Assembly: GCA_963704815.1 (NCBI GenBank) | Contig: CAVPHU010000005.1 | Location: 248,001-312,000, forward strand | Origin: DATKWD01 sp963704815 | Lineage (GTDB): Bacteria; Actinomycetota; Acidimicrobiia; Acidimicrobiales; Salinilacustritrichaceae | Reading direction: 5' to 3' | Length of the DNA: 64,000 nt | Shown here: piece by piece, positions 1 through 8,069 of the stretch | Layout of the letters: each line of letters begins with the position of its first letter | Numbering within the stretch: the first letter of the stretch is position 1 | Position numbers and translations under genes: made by a program | Notes under the pieces: model-generated | Databases searched by the model: none | The model's input: the letters and a program-made list of their open reading frames with translations, nothing else | What the model was told of the DNA's origin: nothing

Positions 1-317
1 GCCACCGCCTCGAACGCATCGGGGACCGGGTGTCGGCAACGGCGCCGCGGGGGCTCGACGCCGCCCGCGAGCGGATGGAGCGTGGCGCGGGACGACTCGA
101 CGCCGCAGCGCAGCGGGCGCTGCGCGACGCCGACCGCCAGCTCGGCGCCCTCGATGCGCAGCTCCGGCTGGTCGATCCGGCGAATCTGCTCGCTCGGGGA
201 TGGTCGATCACCCGCAGCGCCGACGGTCAGGTGGTACGGGGCACCGGCGACGTCGCTCCCGGCGTGACCATCTCCACGACCGTGGTCGACGGCGAGATCA
301 CCAGCACCGTCACGTGA
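1..317 (+). CDS. xseA: Exodeoxyribonuclease VII large subunit, C-terminal fragment
   Basis: This is the 3' end of a gene that begins before the window; the frame is open from base 3 and stops with TGA at 315-317. The visible ~105 residues contain a basic/acidic helix followed by the family's C-terminal signature LLARGWSITR and a short beta-rich tail with G-D-V-A-P-G. The large subunit carries the nuclease activity of ExoVII, which degrades single-stranded DNA to oligonucleotides in repair. The small-subunit gene follows 47 bases downstream, the usual xseAB order, which strengthens the call. Confidence 0.85.
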   Translation, partial: HRLERIGDRVSATAPRGLDAARERMERGAGRLDAAAQRALRDADRQLGALDAQLRLVDPANLLARGWSITRSADGQVVRGTGDVAPGVTISTTVVDGEITSTVT

Positions 318-364
318 TCCTCGGCCACCCCTGAGGCCCGCCTGACCGATACGTTTGCGGTCCG

Positions 365-580
365 ATGGCCGACGAGGACACAGCGGGATACGCCGAGTCG
401 CTCAGCGAACTCGAGGAAATCCTCGCCGAGATCGAAGCCGACGACGTCGACATCGACGTTCTCGCCACCAAGGTGAGCCGCGCCGCAGAGCTGCTGGAGA
501 TCTGCCGCCAGCGGATCGACGGTGCTCGGCTTCAGGTCGAACGCGTCGTCGAGGGCCTCGACGCAGAGTCCGGCGGTTGA
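365..580 (+). CDS. xseB: Exodeoxyribonuclease VII small subunit
   Basis: A 71-residue acidic, helical protein with the family pattern Y-A-E-S-L-S-E-L-E-E-I-L near the N-terminus and a second helix containing ELLEICRQRID. Size and helical hairpin match XseB, which binds the large subunit and is needed for ExoVII activity. It lies directly after xseA on the same strand and 39 bases before the prenyl synthase. The ATG at 365 is the natural start. Nothing unusual was seen. Confidence 0.9.
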   Translation: MADEDTAGYAESLSELEEILAEIEADDVDIDVLATKVSRAAELLEICRQRIDGARLQVERVVEGLDAESGG

Positions 581-619
581 TGGCGCACGAGCGAGAAGGC
601 GGACCTAGCCTGACGGCTC

Positions 620-1699
620 ATGGCAACCGCTGCCACCTCACGCCAACCCGTCCCGGTTCCGCCGTCGCTGATGTCGGTGGCCGGCCGGGTGGAGGCCCGC
701 CTCGGCGCGATCATCGACGGCGAGGTCGAGCGGTGGGCCGAATTGTCCGAAGACCTGGTGCCACCCCTCGAATCGCTGCGGTCGCTCGTGATGTCCGGCG
801 GCAAGCGGCTCCGCCCGGCGTTCTGCTACTGGGGATTCGTCGGTGCCGGTGGGGACCGCGAGGCCGACTCGGTGATCGACGCCGGGGCCGCCTTCGAGTT
901 CCTCCAGGCCTTCGCCCTCGTCCACGACGACGTGATGGACGGCTCGGCCACGCGGCGTGGGAAGCGGACGGCCCATCTCGACTTCAGCGACCGCCACACC
1001 GACTCGTCCTGGCGGGGAGAAGGGCGCCGATTCGGCGAGGGCGTCGCCATCTTGATCGGCGACCTCGCCCACGTCTACGCCGACCTGCTGCTCGAGGGCC
1101 TGCCGCCGTCGGTCGTTCCGGTCTGGAACGAGCTGCGCATCGAGCTGAACGTCGGCCAGTACCTCGACATCCTCGGCACGGCGCGGGCCGACACCGACAC
1201 CGCCGGTGCCCGCCGAATCGCCCGCTACAAGTCGGGGAAGTACACGATCGAGCGCCCGCTGCACGTCGGGGCGGCACTCGCGGGGCGGCTCGATGCCCTG
1301 CAAGCCCCGTTGTCCGCCTACGGCGACCCGCTGGGCGAGGCGTTCCAGCTCCGCGACGACGTGCTCGGGGTGTTCGGCGAGACGGCGGCGACCGGCAAAC
1401 CGGTCGGCGACGACCTGCGCGAAGGCAAGCCCACCCCGTTGCTGGCCCTGACCACCGAAGCGGCCGACGACACACAGCTCGACGTCCTCGACCTGGTGGG
1501 GCGGCCCGACCTGTCGGCGAGGGACGTCACCCGGCTCCAGGAGGTCATGGTCGAGACCGGAGCCCTCGGTCGGATCGAAGACCTGATCGAGCAGCTCGTG
1601 ATCGAGGCCATCGGTTCGATCGAGCAGGCGCAGATCACCGACGAGGCTCGGGGGGCGCTCGTCGACCTCGCCCACTTCGTCGGGTGGCGCCACTCCTGA
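620..1699 (+). CDS. Polyprenyl (geranylgeranyl-type) diphosphate synthase
   Basis: A 359-residue trans-prenyltransferase that condenses isopentenyl diphosphate onto an allylic diphosphate. Visible motifs are GGKRLRP (about 60-66), the first aspartate-rich motif DDVMD (103-107), and the second region QLRDDVLGVFG (243-253) followed by GKPVGDDLREGK (259-270). All Mg-binding aspartates are present, so it should be active. Chain length cannot be read with confidence; geranylgeranyl or a similar medium chain is likely. It could feed the carotenoid-like pathway suggested by the genes at 26.4-28.0 kb (inference). The next gene begins 4 bases after its stop. Confidence 0.88.
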   Translation: MATAATSRQPVPVPPSLMSVAGRVEARLGAIIDGEVERWAELSEDLVPPLESLRSLVMSGGKRLRPAFCYWGFVGAGGDREADSVIDAGAAFEFLQAFALVHDDVMDGSATRRGKRTAHLDFSDRHTDSSWRGEGRRFGEGVAILIGDLAHVYADLLLEGLPPSVVPVWNELRIELNVGQYLDILGTARADTDTAGARRIARYKSGKYTIERPLHVGAALAGRLDALQAPLSAYGDPLGEAFQLRDDVLGVFGETAATGKPVGDDLREGKPTPLLALTTEAADDTQLDVLDLVGRPDLSARDVTRLQEVMVETGALGRIEDLIEQLVIEAIGSIEQAQITDEARGALVDLAHFVGWRHS

Positions 1700-1703
1700 C
1701 CGC

Positions 1704-3944
1704 GTGACGGGCGCCCGAGGCGGACTCGGTCGTCGATCTCGGCCCCTGCGGTGGCTGATGGTCCCCGGCACCCTTGCGCTGGCCGTCATCCAACTCTGGT
1801 CGTCCGCGCACGTGCCGGACCCGACCATCGTGTTCGACGAGAACGGCTACCTCGGCAACGCCCGCTGGCTGGCGGGCGGATCGACGTGGGAGATGCCGTT
1901 CGCACCTGCGTACTCGAGTGCCTACTCCGTGGTGCTCGCGCCGGTCATGGCGATCGTCGGCGATCCGTCGGCCCAGTGGGTCGGGGTGCGAGTCGTCAAC
2001 GCACTGCTGCTGGCCTCGGTGTTCCCGCTGGTGTACCTCGTCCTCAGGCAGGTGCTCGACGTGCCGCGCAACCGTGCCCTGGCAGCCGCGTTCGTCGGCG
2101 CACTGGTGCCGGCGACGTTCTCGGCCGGATTCTCCGGAGTCGCCGAGAACCTGGTCCTGCCGCTCGTCCCGGCCACGGTCCTGACGATCTGGTGGATGCT
2201 CGACCCGGGCCGGCCCTGGCCGCTCCGCGTCCTCGCCGGCCCCGCGACGGCGCTGCTCTACGCGACCCACCCACGCTTCACGCTCGCCGTTCCGCTGCTC
2301 GTGCTCCTGCTCACATGGATCGTCTTCCGCGGCATGGTTCGGCCCGCGATCGTGCTCGCGAACGGCGCCGGCCTCGTGTGCGGCGTGGCGGGCAGCAGAC
2401 TGCTCGATGGCGCCGTTCAGTCGGCACGATGGCGCGGCGGCACCGAGAAGCTCGAGGGTGATCTCGGCGACTGGCTCGACCTGGTCACCACCCGAGATGG
2501 CCTCGCCGAGCTGGTGCTGACGGCAACCGGTCAGCTCTGGTACCTGGCGGTCGGGTCCCTCGGGCTCAGCCTGGTCGGCCTGGCGTGGTTCGGTCGACGG
2601 GCATGGACGTCACGCGCTGCTCCCGGTCCGGGGCCGGCTCGATCGGTCGTCCTCACCGCCACGCTCGGCCTGGCGGGCTCGGTGTTCGTCACCTCGGTGC
2701 TCTTCTTCGCCCAGAACCAGTTCCGCCCCGACCACTTCGTCTACGGCCGGCACAACGACTCGTTCAGCCCCCTCTGGGTCGCAGCCGGCGTCGCCCTCGT
2801 CCTCGGGCATGCGACGCACCGACGCAGCCAGGCCCTGCTGGCCTCGGCCACCGCGTTCATCGTCGTCTCGGGTGTCGCGTTGGCGACGACTCGCGACGCC
2901 GAGGCGCTCGACGATGTCTTCTCGCCGTTCGCGGTTCCGGCGATCACGCGCTTCGTCCAGATCGATCCGGCGACCACGATCATCAGGTCGACCGCGCTCG
3001 CCGCGCTCGGTTCACTGGTGATCATCGCGGGTCTCGTCGGGCTGCGGAGGCTCCGCAGTGCTCGTGCGGCGAGCGCAGGTCGCGCCGGGTTCGTGGTCGC
3101 CATGGGGGCGTGGTTCGCCTTCATGGCGCTCGCTCCCGTGTTCGCCACGGGTGCCTTCCACGGAGTGATCTACGACGACTGGGACCCCGTGTCGACGCTC
3201 GACCGCATCGGGGTGGACGAGTTGTGCATCGACGACGCTGCCGGGCGGGGCGGCGCAAACCTGTTCTATGCGTGGGCGTTGCCCGAGGTCGCCGTGCGTG
3301 CGTCCTCTGGCGAGGCTGGCGGAGCGTCGCCGTGCACGTTCACGATCGCTGCGGTCGACGATCCGGTGCGCCTCGGCGCGGGTGACCGGCTGGCCCTGTT
3401 GGACGAAGGTGGTGTCTATCCACGCTCGGGCATGCCCGAGGGCGTCGGGGTGTGGGTCGCTCCGGGCCCCACCGGAGATCGTCTCGAGCGCCGTGGGGCC
3501 CTGCTGCCCGATGGGTTTCCCGGCGAGCTGCCCGATCGAGCGCAGAGGACGGCCATCTCGATCGAGGGGGCGCCCGCCGAGCCGATCCGGGTCGAAGCCG
3601 GCCGCCACTTCGACGTCGACCTCACGGTCACCCACGCCGGGGAGGGCACCCCGTGGGCCGATGCGGCCAGCTTCGCCCGCGACGGCCGGGTCGAGCTGCT
3701 CGCCCGATGGCGACCGGTGGATCAGTCGGGAGACCCATCGACGACCAGTGCCGGCCCGCTTCCCCGGTGGATGTGGCCGGGCGACACGGTCGCGACCACG
3801 GCGAAGGTGTTCGCCGTGGACGAGACGCTCACCCCTCTGCCTTCGGGACGGTACGAAGTCCGACTCGGGGTGGGCCAGATCGGCCACGAATGGTTCGCAC
3901 CCGGCGGTCCGGAGGCGACGTTCGTCGTCGAAGTGACCATCTGA
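1704..3944 (+). CDS. Polytopic membrane protein, GT-C glycosyltransferase-like
   Basis: A 746-residue protein starting at GTG 1704, four bases after the prenyl synthase stop, so probably co-transcribed. After the first membrane helix it has F-D-E-N-G-Y-L, a D-E pair in the first outer loop as seen in GT-C enzymes of the PMT/ArnT type that use polyprenyl-phosphate sugars. About 10-12 hydrophobic segments span residues 15-475. A soluble, beta-rich C-terminal region of about 240 residues (G-R-H-F-D-V-D-L-T-V-T) would face outside. The glycosyltransferase role is inferred from topology and the D-E motif; donor and acceptor are unknown. Confidence 0.6.
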   Translation: MTGARGGLGRRSRPLRWLMVPGTLALAVIQLWSSAHVPDPTIVFDENGYLGNARWLAGGSTWEMPFAPAYSSAYSVVLAPVMAIVGDPSAQWVGVRVVNALLLASVFPLVYLVLRQVLDVPRNRALAAAFVGALVPATFSAGFSGVAENLVLPLVPATVLTIWWMLDPGRPWPLRVLAGPATALLYATHPRFTLAVPLLVLLLTWIVFRGMVRPAIVLANGAGLVCGVAGSRLLDGAVQSARWRGGTEKLEGDLGDWLDLVTTRDGLAELVLTATGQLWYLAVGSLGLSLVGLAWFGRRAWTSRAAPGPGPARSVVLTATLGLAGSVFVTSVLFFAQNQFRPDHFVYGRHNDSFSPLWVAAGVALVLGHATHRRSQALLASATAFIVVSGVALATTRDAEALDDVFSPFAVPAITRFVQIDPATTIIRSTALAALGSLVIIAGLVGLRRLRSARAASAGRAGFVVAMGAWFAFMALAPVFATGAFHGVIYDDWDPVSTLDRIGVDELCIDDAAGRGGANLFYAWALPEVAVRASSGEAGGASPCTFTIAAVDDPVRLGAGDRLALLDEGGVYPRSGMPEGVGVWVAPGPTGDRLERRGALLPDGFPGELPDRAQRTAISIEGAPAEPIRVEAGRHFDVDLTVTHAGEGTPWADAASFARDGRVELLARWRPVDQSGDPSTTSAGPLPRWMWPGDTVATTAKVFAVDETLTPLPSGRYEVRLGVGQIGHEWFAPGGPEATFVVEVTI

Positions 3945-4005
3945 TCACCCTGCGCGTTCGCGGCCACGCCGACCGGTACGGTGGGCATGCGTTGGATTTC
4001 GGGTC

Positions 4006-4020
4006 AGGAGCCAACCGATC
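4006..4020 (+). promoter_or_regulatory. Shine-Dalgarno box before a possible ATC start
   Basis: AGGAG at 4006-4010, then seven bases, then ATC at 4018-4020, in frame with the PAS-GGDEF-EAL protein. The 19 codons between this ATC and the TTG at 4075 read as ordinary coding sequence (I-T-A-D-R-A-T-E-Q). Either a rare AUC start is used, or the ATG has been lost by a base error, or the TTG is the true start. Confidence 0.4.
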
Positions 4021-6495
4021 ACCGCCGACCGAGCGACCGAACAACCCACCGAGATCGCGCTGCAGGCCGCGCTGTTGCGCGAGAGCCCCGACCTCGTGCT
4101 CGTCCGCAATGCCGAGGGACGTTTCACCTACGTCAGTCCTTCGGCCGAACGGGTCCTCGGGATGACCCGCGAGGCGCTCGAGGACATCGACTTCGAGGTC
4201 TTCCACGAGGACGACCGTGCCCAGGTCTCGGCGGTGTTCGACGCGGTACGCACCGAAGCCGGGCTGACCGAGAAGGCCCGGGTCCGCGTTCACCCGCCGA
4301 ACAGCAAGCTGCGTTGGGTCGACCTGATCGCCACCAATCTGCTCGACGACGCCGAGGTGCAGGGGATGGTCGTCAACCTGCGCGATGTGACCCGTGAAGT
4401 CGAGGCCGAGCTCCTGCTGACCCACACCGAACGTCGCTACCAGTCGCTCGTCGAGCACGCACGCGATGTCGTGATGGTCCTCGACGCGGATCTGCGGATC
4501 TCGTACGTGACCCCTTCGGTCGAGCTCTCGTTCGGCCACCGGGCCGACGATCTGATCGGGCGCAGCTCGATCGACCTGGTGCACCCCGACGACCGCGAAT
4601 CAGGATCGGCCCGGATCGCCGAACTGCTCGACCGGGGCTCGGTCGAACGCATGACTGTCCGGGTCCGACGAGGGAACGGCGAGTGGGCGTGGATCGAGGT
4701 GCTCGGCTCGGACATGCGGGCCCGGCCCGAGGTGAACGGGTTGGTGCTCAACATCCGCGACGTCACCGACCGGGTCCACTCCGAGCAGGGGACCCGGCGA
4801 CTCACTGCGGTCCTCGGAGCGGCGAGCGACGCCGTGACCATCACCGACCACAGCATGCGCCTGCTCTACGCCAACGAGGCCGCCCGTCGGGTCCTGTCGA
4901 TTCCCGACGAGATCGATCTCCGTGAGGTCGAGCCGTCGTCGATGTTCTCCCCGGCAGTGCTCGAGCGCTACGCGACCGAGATCGTGCCGGCGCTACGCGA
5001 GGCCGGGACCTGGACCGGCGAGATCGACTTCGACGCCGGCGACGAGACCATCCCGATGTGGTCGACCCTGCTCGAGCACCGCGACGAGACCGGGCGCACG
5101 CAGTTCATCTCGGGGATCTCCCGCGACATGCGCGAGCGCAAGGCGTTCGAGGCCGAGCTCGAACGGCAGGCGTCACACGACGCGCTCACCGGGCTCCCCA
5201 ACCGCGAGGCGATGGTCAGGGCCATCGCACGGGCACTCCATCCCGACGCCGACCGCACCGGTGCGGTCTTCTTCCTCGACCTCGACGAGTTCAAGATCGT
5301 CAACGACACGCTCGGCCACGACCACGGCGACGAACTGCTCCGCCGGGTGGCCGAACGCCTCAACCACGTCGTTCGGCCCGGTGACCTGGTCGCTCGCTTC
5401 GGTGGCGACGAGTTCGTCGTGCTCTGTCGTGCCCTCAAGGAACGCTCCGACGCGACGGCGGTCGCCGAGCGCATCGTCCGCGGTCTCGACGGCAGCTTCA
5501 CGCTGGGCGAGCACGAGGTCCGCACGTCGGCCAGCGTCGGCATCGCGTTCCTCGGCGACTTCGACGACGAGACCGCGGGGACACTGCTCCGCGACGCGGA
5601 TCTGGCGATGTACGCCGCCAAGGACCAGGGCCGCAGCCGGTACGCGGTGTTCGACCGCTCGTTGCGGGCGCAGGCCATCGACCGTCACCGAACCGAGACC
5701 GAGCTGCGCAGTGCCGTAGAGAACGGCGAACTGACGCTGCACTACCAACCGATCGTGTCCGTCGAGAGCGGGATGGTGAAGGGCTACGAGGCGCTCGTTC
5801 GTTGGAACCATCCGACGAGGGGTCTGCTGCAACCCGACGAGTTCGTCGCCCTCGCCGAAGAACGCGGCCTCATCGTGTCCGTCGGCCACTGGGTCATCGA
5901 TCGGGCGCTCCAGGACCTCCGGCAGTGGAACCATCTGGCCCAGAGGCCGGTGCAGTGCAGCATCAACCTGAGCGGACGCCAGATGCACGACCCGTCGCTG
6001 GTGGCCAGCCTCGACGACGCCATCCAACGCACCGGGTTGTCGCCCGAGCTCGTGACCCTCGAGATCACCGAGTCGGTGATCATGGACGACGTCGATGCCA
6101 CCATCGCTCGCCTGCGGGCCCTCAAGGATCTCGGCCTCCGCCTGGCCGTCGACGACTTCGGCACCGGCTACAGCTCGCTGGCCTACCTCCGGCGGTTCCC
6201 GGTCGACATCCTCAAGGTCGACCGGGAGTTCGTGAGCGGCATCGAGCACAACCCCGAGAACGTCGAGATCGTGACCGCCATCGTCCGTCTCGCCCACTCA
6301 CTCCAGCTCGAGGCCGTCGGCGAAGGGGTGGAGACCTCCGCGCAGCTCCTCGAGCTCGAACGGCTCGGGGCCGACAGTGCGCAGGGGTTCTTCCTCGGAC
6401 ACCCGAGCGCAGCGCACGTCATCCGCGACGTGTGGAACGTGTCGGGATTGCCGCCCGCCGTCCTCGACGGGCGGCCGGATCAGACGGCGGTGTAG
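4018..6495 (+). CDS. PAS-PAS-PAS-GGDEF-EAL cyclic-di-GMP signalling protein
   Basis: A bifunctional c-di-GMP enzyme candidate. From the TTG at 4075 (806 residues) there are three PAS domains (about 1-115, 120-240, 245-355), a GGDEF domain with intact RFGGDEF (about 440) and an RPGD product-inhibition site five residues before it, then an EAL domain with YEALVRW (about 571), EITES and DDFGTGYSSL. Both catalytic halves look intact. The start is uncertain. Coding-like sequence continues in frame upstream of 4075, and an AGGAG box (4006-4010) lies seven bases before an ATC at 4018, but no in-frame ATG or GTG exists there. No transmembrane segment was seen, so sensing is probably cytoplasmic. Confidence 0.9.
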   Translation: MTADRATEQPTEIALQAALLRESPDLVLVRNAEGRFTYVSPSAERVLGMTREALEDIDFEVFHEDDRAQVSAVFDAVRTEAGLTEKARVRVHPPNSKLRWVDLIATNLLDDAEVQGMVVNLRDVTREVEAELLLTHTERRYQSLVEHARDVVMVLDADLRISYVTPSVELSFGHRADDLIGRSSIDLVHPDDRESGSARIAELLDRGSVERMTVRVRRGNGEWAWIEVLGSDMRARPEVNGLVLNIRDVTDRVHSEQGTRRLTAVLGAASDAVTITDHSMRLLYANEAARRVLSIPDEIDLREVEPSSMFSPAVLERYATEIVPALREAGTWTGEIDFDAGDETIPMWSTLLEHRDETGRTQFISGISRDMRERKAFEAELERQASHDALTGLPNREAMVRAIARALHPDADRTGAVFFLDLDEFKIVNDTLGHDHGDELLRRVAERLNHVVRPGDLVARFGGDEFVVLCRALKERSDATAVAERIVRGLDGSFTLGEHEVRTSASVGIAFLGDFDDETAGTLLRDADLAMYAAKDQGRSRYAVFDRSLRAQAIDRHRTETELRSAVENGELTLHYQPIVSVESGMVKGYEALVRWNHPTRGLLQPDEFVALAEERGLIVSVGHWVIDRALQDLRQWNHLAQRPVQCSINLSGRQMHDPSLVASLDDAIQRTGLSPELVTLEITESVIMDDVDATIARLRALKDLGLRLAVDDFGTGYSSLAYLRRFPVDILKVDREFVSGIEHNPENVEIVTAIVRLAHSLQLEAVGEGVETSAQLLELERLGADSAQGFFLGHPSAAHVIRDVWNVSGLPPAVLDGRPDQTAV

Positions 6496-7124
6496 CGAGC
6501 CATCGCCGCGTCCAGGTCGTCGGTGCCGACGCCCGGCTCGGTGACCACGGCGGCCAGCCATGCAGGTCGATTCCGGGCGACGACGGTGAGCGGCTGGTCG
6601 AGACCCGAGAGGTGGGTGGCCTGCCGAACGAACGACTGGGCGTAGTCGGGCGGTCGAACGTCGCGTGACAGCTCCACCATGGCCAGCGGGTCGGGGGTTC
6701 GATCAGCGGGGGGCAACGAGAGGACGAGCGGTGATCCTGGTTCGGGCCCGCCGCCAGCGAGTCCGGGGCCGTCGTCGAGCATCGCGCCTCGCACGTCGTC
6801 GGGCCGTGCGCCGGCGATCAACAGGGCCACATAGGCGCCCAGCCCTCGGCCGTGGACGGTGATGGGACCCAACTCGGCGATGACGGCGTCGACGTCGCCC
6901 ATGAGGATCTCTGAGTAGTAGCCGCCGCCGGCCGGGATGTCTGAGTCCCCGTGTCCGGTGAAATCGAGGCCGAACACCGGCCCAGGCCACGGCTCGAACC
7001 GGGGGGGCAGGACCGCGGGAGTCCGCTCGCCGAGCCCGTGGAGCAGCACCAGCGGACGGCCGGGCCCCGAACGAAGCTCGTGCAGCGCCAGCTCGATCTT
7101 GTTGTGGACGAGGCGAATGGTCAT
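6480..7124 (-). CDS. Alpha/beta hydrolase-fold protein lacking the nucleophile serine
   Basis: A 214-residue protein with the hydrolase-fold landmarks LVLLHGLGE (oxyanion region) and G-L-D-F-T-G-H-G-D-S after strand 4. The nucleophile elbow, normally G-x-S-x-G, reads H-G-R-G-L-G, so the serine is glycine. It is also short for the family and lacks a clear C-terminal catalytic histidine. It may be a non-catalytic relative or partner of the hydrolase encoded just upstream, whose TGA overlaps this ATG (7121-7124). Its 3' end overlaps the convergent GGDEF gene by 16 bases. Confidence 0.65.
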   Translation of the reverse strand: MTIRLVHNKIELALHELRSGPGRPLVLLHGLGERTPAVLPPRFEPWPGPVFGLDFTGHGDSDIPAGGGYYSEILMGDVDAVIAELGPITVHGRGLGAYVALLIAGARPDDVRGAMLDDGPGLAGGGPEPGSPLVLSLPPADRTPDPLAMVELSRDVRPPDYAQSFVRQATHLSGLDQPLTVVARNRPAWLAAVVTEPGVGTDDLDAAMARYTAV

Positions 7125-8023
7125 CTGAGGAACTCCAGGACGAGATCGGCCACCCGCCGGGGCTGCTCGATGTGGACGAAGTGACCCACTCCTTCGAGGA
7201 ACTCGACCCGGCTGTCGGGCGGCATCCAGCCGTCCAGGTCCTCAGGAACCGTGCCCCATCCCATCTCCTCGACCTCGAGCCCGAGAACGGCCAGCAACGG
7301 CACGCCGAGGTTGGACAGCCGAGCCAGCGACCACTCCGGGCGCCACGGACCGAATCCACCGAACCGCAGGGCGGGGTCGATCTTCCAGCGCCAGCCGTCG
7401 TCGTCCTCGCGGGCGCCGATCGTCACGAGATAGCGGAGCCAGTCGTGGTCGAGACGCGGGTTCATCCGAGCCCGTCGCGTCGCGAGCTCCTCGATCGTGC
7501 CCGGACGACGGCGGTTCTCGGCGGCGGCGCGGCGGAAGTCGAGCCAACCGGCCAGCTCGCCCGCGAGCAGGCGGGTGCGGGCGTGATCCTGGACGTCGGG
7601 AACGTTGCGTTTGGCCGGGATCCCGTCGAGATTGACGTGGACCGACGCGCGGTGGGGCAGCGCGTTGATCAGCTGCATCAACAGGCTCCCGCCCTTGGAG
7701 TGTCCGACCAGCGGCATCGGGTCGGGCCCGATCGAGTCGAGCACGGCGACCGCATCGCGGATGTCGGCCTCCCAGTTGTAGAGGGCGACGTGGGCCGAGT
7801 CCCCGTGACCCCGGTGGTCCCAGCACACGACCCGCCAGCCCTCGTCGGCGAGCAGCGGGGCGAAGCCGTCCATGGTGCCGGCGAAGTCGAACCCGCCGTG
7901 CGCCAGCAACAGCGGTGGATCGTCGGGATCGCCCCACTCGTGGACCGCGAGATCGGCGCCGGAGGTGTCGACCCGGCGCGAGCGGTCGGGCCGGCGCGCT
8001 CCGGGATAGGTCAGCGTCGTCAC
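7121..8023 (-). CDS. Alpha/beta hydrolase
   Basis: A 300-residue hydrolase with LLLAHGGFD, C-W-D-H-R-G-H-G-D-S, nucleophile elbow G-H-S-K-G-G and a C-terminal G-H-F-V-H supplying the histidine, so a complete Ser/His triad appears present. The substrate is unknown; esters or epoxides are typical of the fold. It is translationally coupled (ATGA) to the serine-less hydrolase that follows, and divergent from the flippase with 46 bases between the starts. Coupling of an intact and a catalytically impaired paralogue suggests they may work as a pair (inference). Confidence 0.8.
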   Translation of the reverse strand: MTTLTYPGARRPDRSRRVDTSGADLAVHEWGDPDDPPLLLAHGGFDFAGTMDGFAPLLADEGWRVVCWDHRGHGDSAHVALYNWEADIRDAVAVLDSIGPDPMPLVGHSKGGSLLMQLINALPHRASVHVNLDGIPAKRNVPDVQDHARTRLLAGELAGWLDFRRAAAENRRRPGTIEELATRRARMNPRLDHDWLRYLVTIGAREDDDGWRWKIDPALRFGGFGPWRPEWSLARLSNLGVPLLAVLGLEVEEMGWGTVPEDLDGWMPPDSRVEFLEGVGHFVHIEQPRRVADLVLEFLR

Positions 8024-8057
8024 GGCGGCGCAACGTAGACCACCTGCGGCGAGGCCG

Positions 8058-8063
8058 TAACCT
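8058..8063 (+). promoter_or_regulatory. Putative -10 element for a leaderless flippase transcript
   Basis: TAACCT fits the actinobacterial TAnnnT -10 pattern and ends seven bases before the GTG at 8070, the spacing expected when transcription starts at the start codon. No clear -35 and no Shine-Dalgarno box were seen. Confidence 0.4.
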
Positions 8064-8069
8064 CTCGAC

